NCBI GenBank assembly: GCA_963725065.1
Contig: CAVRXD010000024.1
Span: 248,001-312,000, forward strand
Source of the DNA: VAZQ01 sp963725065
Lineage (GTDB): Bacteria > Pseudomonadota > Alphaproteobacteria > Rhizobiales > Xanthobacteraceae
Length of the DNA stretch: 64,000 bases
Direction of reading: 5' to 3'
The position numbers were made by a program, and so were the translations under genes. Within the stretch, counting starts at the first letter, position 1, and each line of letters starts with the position of its first letter. The notes beneath the pieces are model-generated. The model saw only the letters and a list, made by a program, of their open reading frames with translations, was not told where the DNA came from and did no database searches. This document shows positions 57,437 to 64,000 of this stretch, in pieces.

Positions 57437-58916
57437 CTATCGCGCGTTGCCGTCGAGCAGCCAGCCGAATTTCTCCCGCGCCTTGCGCGTCACCTCGGGG
57501 CTCGGCGCATTGGTGGCGGGAAACTTGTCGCGCCAGTGCCACGGCTTGCAGGCGTTAATCAGCGCCACCGAATGCGTCATGTTGCCGGCAGCGCGCCGCT
57601 CCGGCGGCAGCGCCGGGTCCGCGCTCGAATCCCATGAGCCGGTGATGAACTGGATCGACTCCTTGGGATCGGTGCGCGTGAGCATCGCCCACAACAGATG
57701 GTCGAGGCTGGTTACGTCCACATCGTCGTCGACCACCACGACATATTTCGAGGCGTAGGCCGACGCGCCGCACTGGGCGGCGACATGCGCCGCCTGTACC
57801 GCGTGTCCGGGATAGCGCTGGGTGATCGAGAGCGCGTGCAGCATGCGCGCGCCGCCGACCTCATGGCACCAGACGGTCTGGACCCCGGGAACGCCGGCAT
57901 TGGCGACATTCTGCTTGATCGTGGCCGAGCGCATCACCGCGCGATAGCGCGCCATCTCATCCGGGCCTCCGCCCATGGGCGGCACGCCGAGCACGATCGG
58001 ATCGTTGCGATGATAGATCGCCTTGATGTCGAGCACCGGGATTTCGCGCACACCGCCGGCGTAGTGTCCGGTCCACTCGCCGAACGGACCTTCGGCATGG
58101 GTGCGGTCGGGCGGGACGTAACCTTCGAGCACGATCTCGGCATTGGCCGGGAAGGGAAGCGCCGGTGACCTTGCCGCGCACCATCTTGACCGGTCGTCCG
58201 CGTATGCCGCCGACGAGGTCGAGCTCGAACACGCCATAGGGCGCCTCCAGTCCGCCGAAGAAGAATGCGATCGGATCGCCGCCCAGAACCATGGCCACCG
58301 GCAGCGGCTCGCCGCGCTTGAACGACTTGTCGCGGTGGATGCGGCCGTGATGGCCGGCAGCCATGACGATGCCGACGGTCTTCTTGTCGTGCACCTGGGC
58401 GCGGTAGGCCCCGGCATTCAACCAGTTCTCCTCGGGATCGCGGGTGATGCTGTAGGTGCCGGTGCCGATGTAGCGGCCGCCGTCCTTCTCGTGCCATTTC
58501 GGCGCGGGGAATTTGGTGACGTCGACGTCGTCCCCCATCATGATGTTCTCGAGCACCGGCCCGTCGTCGACGATAACGTGCGGGACGATGCGCTGCTCCT
58601 GCAGATAGGCCTCGCGATAGGCGTCGCTCAGCTCCCACTTGGTGAGGTGCTCGGGAAAACCGAGCGTCATGTTGCGGCGGGTGCCGGCGAACATGTTGAG
58701 CAGCAGGCGAAAGCCCTTGGGGCAGCCCGGGATATCCTCGAACACCACGCACGGGCCCTGTTCGGCGCGCAGCACCGCCTCGGCCGCGAGCCCGATGTCC
58801 TCCTCGCAATTGGCGCCCTTGACGGTGCGGACCTCGCCCAGGCGCTCGGCCATCGCGAGCCATTCGCGCAGATCGTCGTAGGCGATGTTGCCGGCGAAGT
58901 TTCTTTGATCAACCAT
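57437..58916 (-). pseudogene. UbiD-family decarboxylase, frameshifted
   Basis: ATG 58916 opens MVDQRNFAGNIAYDDLREWL and the prenylated-FMN-binding part (ENWLNAGAYRAQV). The frame is lost at about 58155, and the enzyme continues one frame over: ANAEIVLEGYVPPDRTHAEG, the active-site segment GPFGEWTGHYAGG, and VVVDDDVDVTSLDHLLWAM. Removing one base in the GAAGGGAAG tract on the plus strand restores a roughly 492-residue reading. UbiD enzymes reversibly decarboxylate aromatic or unsaturated acids using prFMN; the prenyltransferase gene ubiX is not in the window. Confidence 0.83.
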
Positions 58917-58968
58917 GGATCATCAGCCTTTCTTTTCCGCACGGATATCGGCGCATCATAAGTTGTTC

Positions 58969-61314
58969 TCACGCGGGCGTCGCCGCTTGAATGAGCGCCC
59001 GCAGCCGCGCCGGCGTTACCGGCAACTCCCGGATGCGCACCCTGAGCGGACGCAACGCGTCTTCGATCGCGGAGACGATGGCGGCCGGCGCGCCGATGGC
59101 GCCGCTCTCGGCCGCGCCCTTGACCCCGAGCGGATTGAGCGGCGTGGGCGATTCCATGTGATGAATCTCGATTGACGGCACCACATCGACGGTCGGCAGC
59201 AGATAGTCCGCGAAGGTGACGGTGAGGGGCTGTCCGCCGGAATCGTAACGCATCCATTCCAGCAGGGTCGCGCCGATCCCGTGCACCACGGCCCCGTGCA
59301 CCTGTCCCTCGACCATCATGGGATTGATCATGCGTCCGCAGTCGTGGACGATCACGTAGCGCGTGAGCCGCACTCCGCCGGTCTCGCCATCGACCTCGGC
59401 TTCGACCACATGGGCGCCGTTGGTATAGGTCAGCGCCGGCGGCTGAAAGTCGGCGGCGGCCGCGAGCCCCGGCGCCATGTTGCCGGGCAGCGCAAATCCG
59501 GGGACGCCGCTGAGCGCGTGCGCGACCTCGGCCAGGGTGCGCTTCATCTGCGGAACGCCTTTGAGGCGGACCTCGCCGTCGATCAGCTCGAGGTCGTCGG
59601 CCGCGACCTCCAGCATGGTCGATACCGCCCGCCGCGCCTTGTCGGCGACCATCAGCGCAGCCTGGTGGACGGCATTGCCGGCGGTCACGGCCTGCCGGCT
59701 GGCATAGGCGCCGAGCCCGAGCGGACTGGCCGCGGTGTCGCCGTCGGTGACGTGGATCTGCTGCGGGGCGACGCCGAGCACGCCGGCGGCGAGCTGCGCC
59801 AGCATGGTGCGCGTTCCCTGTCCCTGCGCGGCCGCCCCGGTGGTGACGAATATCTTTCCGGATGGTCCGATGCGGACGCCGGCGCTTTCGAACGGGCCGC
59901 GCCCGGTGCCTTCGACGTAGTTGCCGAGGCCGATGCCGAGCCGGCGCCCCTCCCTGCGGGCGGCCTCGCGGCGCGCCGGGAAATCCGTCCACCCGGCCGC
60001 CGCCAGCGCGCGGCGCTGGCACTCGGGATAATCGCCGCTGTCGTAGGTCATCGGCAGACCGTCGCGGGTCGTGACCGGCGTGACGTAAGGCATCTGCTGC
60101 GGCGTGATGAGATTGCGCCGGCGCACCTCATCGCGGCCGAGGCCAAGCTCGTCGGCGATACGATCGAGCATGCGCTCCATCACGAAGGTGCCCTGCGTGC
60201 GTCCGGCGCCACGCGTCGACGTCGCCGCCACCAGATTGGTGAGGCAGAGCGAGACCTCGAGCCGGTACGCCGGCAGGACATATGGGCCGATGAAATTCGT
60301 GGCCGAATTCTGCGGCAGCGACAGGCCGGACGGCGTCGTGGCGCCGTGGTCGTGGCGCAGATGGCCGCGGATCGCGAGCAGCCTGCCGCCGCGGTCGACC
60401 GCCGCCTCGATCTCCCAATCCTGCTCGCGCTCGTGATTGGTGGCGGTGAAGCATTCGCGGCGATCCTCGATCCATTTGATCGGGCGGCCCAACAGCAACG
60501 CGGCCGCCGGGACCGCCAGCTCTTCGGGATAGAATGGGTTCTTGGGACCGAAGCCGCCGCCGACATCGGGCGCGATGACGCGAACGCGCTCTTCCGACAG
60601 ACCCAGGGCCTCGACCAGGACCCGCTTGGTCTTGTGCGGCATCTGCGTGCTGTCCCAGACCGTGAGCAACTCGTCGGTTGCGTCGAAGCGCGCGAGCACG
60701 CCGCGCGCCTCGATCGAGTGTCCGCCACCCTTGTGGATGCGAAAATGCTCGGACATCCGGTGGTCTGCGCCGGCGAATGCGCGCTCGACATCGCCGTATT
60801 CCACCACCCAATGGGCGACCAGATTGTCGGGACAGTCGAGCCGCGCCCTGGGCGCGCCCGGCTCGAGGCCCGCGCGCGGCTCGAGCACCGCGGGCAGGGG
60901 ACGCACGTCGAGCTCGACCAAGGCCGCGGCATCCTCGGCCTGTTGCCTGCTGTCGGCCACGACCAATGCAACAGGTTCGCCGACGTAACACACCTCCTGC
61001 CGGGCGAGGACGCACGGGTCGACGTGAAACCGCAGCGCGGGGACCGGCAACGCGAGCGGGATGCGGTCGCATGCGAGCACGGGGCGCAGATCGGCATAGG
61101 TCAGGACCGCGCGGATGCCGGGCATGGCCCGCGCCTTGTTGGCGTCCACGCGCTGCAGCAGTCCGTGGGCGACCGGGCTGCGGACGAAGGTCGCATGCAG
61201 CACATCCGGGAGGTCGATGTCGTCGACGAACCGTCCGGCGCCGCGCAACAGCTTGGCGTCCTCCAGGCGCGGAACCGATCGGCCCATCAACCCCGAAGGT
61301 CGCTCATTCCGCAT
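58969..61314 (-). CDS. Molybdenum hydroxylase large subunit (CoxL/XDH family)
   Basis: A 781-residue catalytic subunit. The N-terminus RSVPRLEDAKLLRGAGRFVDD is typical of the CoxL branch. Later come VGGGFGPKNPF, RGAGRTQGTFVMERM with the substrate-channel arginine, and the base glutamate in GVKGAAESGAIGAP. Such enzymes hydroxylate aromatic heterocycles, aldehydes or CO with water as oxygen source. No iron-sulfur or FAD subunit genes are adjacent, so electron-transfer partners must come from elsewhere. It lies between UbiD and a Bug receptor in one operon, which points to an aromatic or heterocyclic substrate. Confidence 0.9.
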   Translation of the reverse strand: MRNERPSGLMGRSVPRLEDAKLLRGAGRFVDDIDLPDVLHATFVRSPVAHGLLQRVDANKARAMPGIRAVLTYADLRPVLACDRIPLALPVPALRFHVDPCVLARQEVCYVGEPVALVVADSRQQAEDAAALVELDVRPLPAVLEPRAGLEPGAPRARLDCPDNLVAHWVVEYGDVERAFAGADHRMSEHFRIHKGGGHSIEARGVLARFDATDELLTVWDSTQMPHKTKRVLVEALGLSEERVRVIAPDVGGGFGPKNPFYPEELAVPAAALLLGRPIKWIEDRRECFTATNHEREQDWEIEAAVDRGGRLLAIRGHLRHDHGATTPSGLSLPQNSATNFIGPYVLPAYRLEVSLCLTNLVAATSTRGAGRTQGTFVMERMLDRIADELGLGRDEVRRRNLITPQQMPYVTPVTTRDGLPMTYDSGDYPECQRRALAAAGWTDFPARREAARREGRRLGIGLGNYVEGTGRGPFESAGVRIGPSGKIFVTTGAAAQGQGTRTMLAQLAAGVLGVAPQQIHVTDGDTAASPLGLGAYASRQAVTAGNAVHQAALMVADKARRAVSTMLEVAADDLELIDGEVRLKGVPQMKRTLAEVAHALSGVPGFALPGNMAPGLAAAADFQPPALTYTNGAHVVEAEVDGETGGVRLTRYVIVHDCGRMINPMMVEGQVHGAVVHGIGATLLEWMRYDSGGQPLTVTFADYLLPTVDVVPSIEIHHMESPTPLNPLGVKGAAESGAIGAPAAIVSAIEDALRPLRVRIRELPVTPARLRALIQAATPA

Positions 61315-61350
61315 TATGCTTGCCGAAGGACAATGGACTGAGCCGCGTAC

Positions 61351-62343
61351 TCATTGTTGCGTCTGGACTCCGCTCGCCTGCACGAGGGGGCCCCAGCGCG
61401 CGATTTCGTCGCTGAGGTAGCGCGCCGCCTGGTCGGGGCCGAGCCCGAGCATCGGCTCGAAGCCGGAGTCGATGAGCCGTTTCTGGAACTCGCTGTCGCT
61501 CCACTTTGTCTGGGTCACCTCGTTGATCTTGTCGAGCGCCGGCTTCGTGGTGCCGGCGGCCGCAAACACGCCGAAGAAGGTCTGCGAGACGAAGTTCGCA
61601 AGCCCTGCTTCGGCGGCGGTGGGGATATCCGGCACGGCCGCGAGCCGCGCCGGCGCATTGATTGCGAGGATGCGAATCTTTCCGCTGCGATGGAGCGCCA
61701 CCACCTGTGCGGTGATATTCGCAAAGCCGATGGCGATTTCTCCGCTGAGCAGATCGTTCATCGCCGGCGCCATGCCCTTGTAGGGGATGTGAACGATGTC
61801 GAGCCCGCCGGCCGTCTGCTTGAACATCTCTACGGTGATGTGAGTGATGGCACCGATCCCGCCCGAGCCGTAGGAGAGCTTGCCCGGGTTTGCCTTGATG
61901 TGCGCGATCAGCTCCTGCACCGTCGTGGCCGGCACCGACGGATTGACGGTGATCGACGTCGAGGTTGTGGCGAAGATCGATGCCGGCACCAGGTCGCGGG
62001 CGGCGTCGTAGACGCGGTTGCCCAGGCCTTCGCGCAGCACCAGGTTGCTCGTGCTTCCCAGCAGGAAGGTGTAGCCGTCGGGTTGCGACTGGGCGACCGC
62101 ATTGATGGCGATGGAAGCGCCGCCCCCGCTGCGATTTTCAACGACGATGGAGCCCAGCGATGATTTGACCCGGTCGGCCCAGATGCGTGCGATGACGTCG
62201 TGCACACCGCCCGCCGAAGACGGGACGATGAGCCGGATCGGCCGGCTCGGATAGTTCTGGCGTGTCTCCTGGGCCGCGGCCGCGCCCCATATCAGGGCGG
62301 CCGCGGTGGCTGCGCTCATCACGACAACGTCGCGCCGTCGCAT
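61351..62343 (-). CDS. Bug/TctC-family binding protein
   Basis: A 330-residue periplasmic receptor with a signal peptide to about residue 24 (MSAATAAALIWGAAAAQ), then YPSRPIRLIVPSSAGGVHD and VENRSGGGASIAINAV. ATG 62343 follows CGGAG; the longer open frame adds 93 arginine-rich residues and is rejected. As with the Bug gene at 3829, no tctAB genes are near. Its position in the catabolic run suggests it recognises that pathway's acid substrate. Confidence 0.9.
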   Translation of the reverse strand: MRRRDVVVMSAATAAALIWGAAAAQETRQNYPSRPIRLIVPSSAGGVHDVIARIWADRVKSSLGSIVVENRSGGGASIAINAVAQSQPDGYTFLLGSTSNLVLREGLGNRVYDAARDLVPASIFATTSTSITVNPSVPATTVQELIAHIKANPGKLSYGSGGIGAITHITVEMFKQTAGGLDIVHIPYKGMAPAMNDLLSGEIAIGFANITAQVVALHRSGKIRILAINAPARLAAVPDIPTAAEAGLANFVSQTFFGVFAAAGTTKPALDKINEVTQTKWSDSEFQKRLIDSGFEPMLGLGPDQAARYLSDEIARWGPLVQASGVQTQQ

Positions 62344-62392
62344 TTTTTTCTCCGGAGCGGGTGCGAGCGGCGCGCGGCCGTCACCGATCAGT

Positions 62393-63268
62393 CTATTCCG
62401 CGGCGATGGCGTAATGCGCCGGCGTCTCCAGGTGAGGCAGCCCAAACGCGAGGATCTCGGTGGGCGTCTCGGCGTCGAACGCGGCCTCTTCCCCCTGTTC
62501 GGAGAACACCGTGGTGTAGCGGCGATAGGCTTGGCCGCTGACCGGGCCACTGACTTGGCCGTCGCCGGTGAGCACGAAATAGATCTTGCGTCCGCTCGCA
62601 CGAATTCGCGCCTGCGGCGCAAGCCGCAGAAAGCGAGCCTCGCAACGCCGCTCGGTGAAGACCCCCATCAACTTTTCGCACACGCCCGGAGCGCCCTCGA
62701 CCGGCACCCATTCGAAATGTTCAGGGCTCATCATGATGGGATCGCGGTAGCGCTGTGCCGGATAGTTCATCGGACGCTTGTTCACGTATTCCCATACGGC
62801 CTGGTAGCCGTCGACGTTGCGTTTGCCGTCCTCGCCTTCGTTGCGCCGGAACACGCCCTTCTCGAATGTCCCGTGAGCCTTGAGCTCGGCAGTGCCGGCT
62901 TCCAGCTGCTCCTGGGTCATGTAGCCGTTGCCGCTCGCGCCGCCGAATTGCAGCACCAGCGTCAACGAGCTGACGCTCGAGCTCTGCGGTCCGTAGGGCG
63001 TGCCCTCGGGAAAGTATCCGATAACGCCAGGCGCCATCTTTCCGTTGCGATCGAAGTCGAACTCGCCCTCGAGCTGATAGCGGAACTGATCGAAGTTGTG
63101 CCGGTGGCGCGGGGAGAAGAAGTCGTCGGTGGTGCGCACCATTTCCAGGATGAAATTGCCAGGGGTGCCGGGCTCGCCTGCGGCGACCGTGCGATGACGG
63201 AACATCCCTTGGCGATGCTGGTGAAACCGGATTTTTTCCTCGACCTGATCCCCATGCGCGATCCTCAT
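62393..63268 (-). CDS. Cupin-domain protein
   Basis: A 291-residue protein with a cupin core: RHRHNFDQFRYQLEGEFDFD gives a HxH...E-type first motif and the following GYFPEGTPYGPQ the second. A further cupin-like half may lie at the C-terminus (RASGRKIYFVLTGDGQV). Cupins near decarboxylases and hydroxylases are often dioxygenases or isomerases, but metal use cannot be proven here. GGAGG eleven bases from ATG 63268 fixes the start. First gene of the minus-strand catabolic run, divergent from the receptor gene at 63388. Confidence 0.8.
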   Translation of the reverse strand: MRIAHGDQVEEKIRFHQHRQGMFRHRTVAAGEPGTPGNFILEMVRTTDDFFSPRHRHNFDQFRYQLEGEFDFDRNGKMAPGVIGYFPEGTPYGPQSSSVSSLTLVLQFGGASGNGYMTQEQLEAGTAELKAHGTFEKGVFRRNEGEDGKRNVDGYQAVWEYVNKRPMNYPAQRYRDPIMMSPEHFEWVPVEGAPGVCEKLMGVFTERRCEARFLRLAPQARIRASGRKIYFVLTGDGQVSGPVSGQAYRRYTTVFSEQGEEAAFDAETPTEILAFGLPHLETPAHYAIAAE

Positions 63269-63387
63269 GGCGTTCCTCCGGTCTCTCGTTGGCCCGTTGG
63301 CGGCAACCTTGCGGGCGGTCGAAAGCCTAATGTACAAGGTGGGCATATACAACGTGCGATCAACGCACTGTCGACGGGAGGAGAAGC
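63269..63387. promoter_or_regulatory. Divergent promoter region, cupin operon / ABC receptor
   Basis: These 119 bases separate the large minus-strand catabolic run from a plus-strand ABC binding-protein gene and must hold both promoters. GGAGG lies just before each start (63279-63283 on the minus strand and GGGAGGAG before 63388). No operator was assigned. Confidence 0.45.
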
Positions 63388-64000
63388 ATGCGGTTCCACG
63401 CCGTAGTCGCGAGCACAGCGATGGCGTTGACCCTCGCCGTGACGCCCGCCTTCGCTGCGAAGATCACGGTCAGCCAGTACGGACGCCTGGTGGCGACGCT
63501 GCCGTGGGCGGTGGCGCTCGAAAAGGGCATGTTCAAGCAGGCCGGACTCGACATCGACGGCATCACGGCAGGCGCCGGCGGCGGGACATCGTTGCGCAAC
63601 ATGCTTGCCGGCGAACTGCCCTATGCCGAGATCGCGACGTCGGCGGCGATCGCGGGAACCCTTGCGGGAGTTCGAGCTCAAGGCGGTCGCGTCATCCTCG
63701 AACCACATCGGCGAGTTGACCTGGGCGGCCAAGCCCGACGCCGGTATCGCGTCGATCAAGGATCTCGTCGGCAAGAAAGTGGCCTACACCAGTCCCAAGT
63801 CGATCACCGAGATGGTGATCCGCACCGCGCTCAAGCGGGAGGGGTTGACCGGCAAGGTCGAGATTCTTCCGCTCGGCGGCCTCGGGCCGGCCTTGACCGC
63901 GCTGGCGCAGGGCGCGGTCGCGGCCGCGCCGTTCAATGATCCGGCGCTGACCATCACCCCGGACAAATACAAGGTGCTGTTCTACGGCCATCAGTATTAT
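63388..64000 (+). pseudogene. ABC substrate-binding protein (NMT1-like), frameshifted and cut by window end
   Basis: ATG 63388, after GGAGG, gives a signal peptide (MRFHAVVASTAMALTLAVTP) and ITVSQYGRLVATLPWAVALE, an NMT1-like opening. The frame breaks near 63671 and continues one frame over (KAVASSSNHIGELTWAAKPD; SIKDLVGKKVAYTSPKSITE) to the window edge. Deleting one T of the TT at 63671-63672 yields LAGVELKAVASSS. It probably begins an importer that continues outside the window and serves the divergent catabolic genes. Confidence 0.75.

Noticed and set aside
59281..61341. 686-codon plus-strand frame opposite the molybdenum hydroxylase
   Set aside because: The minus-strand gene carries every expected motif; the plus-strand frame has none.

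Overview
The window is GC-rich and gene-dense and looks like a chromosomal segment of an alphaproteobacterium, most likely order Hyphomicrobiales (Bradyrhizobium / Xanthobacteraceae-like). The evidence is: intergenic palindromes of the kind scattered through those genomes (3226-3274, 28642-28740, 54184-54228, 55197-55331); the number of NitT/TauT-type ABC importers and Bug-type binding proteins; a PuuD-type urate oxidase; and an OxyR-katG pair. This placement is an inference from gene content. No rRNA, tRNA, CRISPR array, insertion sequence or phage gene was seen.

Layout. 1-9249: a loose set of single genes (SCO1-like copper chaperone, serine hydrolase, patatin, Bug binding protein, a damaged MASE4-like histidine kinase, a membrane-anchored TIR protein, an NTF2-like protein) separated by long repeat-bearing gaps. 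9250-13707: a flavin oxidase converging on an ABC importer. 14076-35676: a purine catabolism region. It holds xdhAB (xanthine to urate), puuD (urate to 5-hydroxyisourate), a fused uraD-uraH protein (5-hydroxyisourate to S-allantoin), puuE (allantoin to allantoate), an allantoate amidohydrolase and a second M20 hydrolase. Inside it lie a LysR regulator, two complete ABC importers plus an extra binding protein, and an isochorismatase / LLM monooxygenase / alpha-beta hydrolase set that recalls the Rut uracil pathway. 35841-39033: katG divergent from oxyR. 39388-41886: an M15-like peptidase and a frame-broken aspartic protease. 41922-48581: a LysR regulator, two RidA proteins, an ABC importer and a fumarylacetoacetase-fold hydrolase. 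49051-52411: a frame-broken SAM/adenylate cyclase/ATPase/TPR protein. 52464-63268: a co-directional minus-strand catabolic run (cupin, Bug binding protein, molybdenum hydroxylase, UbiD decarboxylase, SoxC plus cytochrome c, SDR, old-yellow-enzyme reductase), divergent from an ABC binding protein that runs off the window end.

A recurring feature is the apparent gain of one base inside a coding region. Five genes (at about 40758, 49839, 56789, 58155 and 63671) are each repaired by deleting one base from a doublet or triplet. The histidine kinase at 5244-6447 also changes frame, together with an apparent internal deletion. These could be assembly errors or real gene decay; the sequence alone does not decide. 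Start codons given here were chosen by Shine-Dalgarno spacing and family N-termini, so several genes are shorter than their longest open frame.
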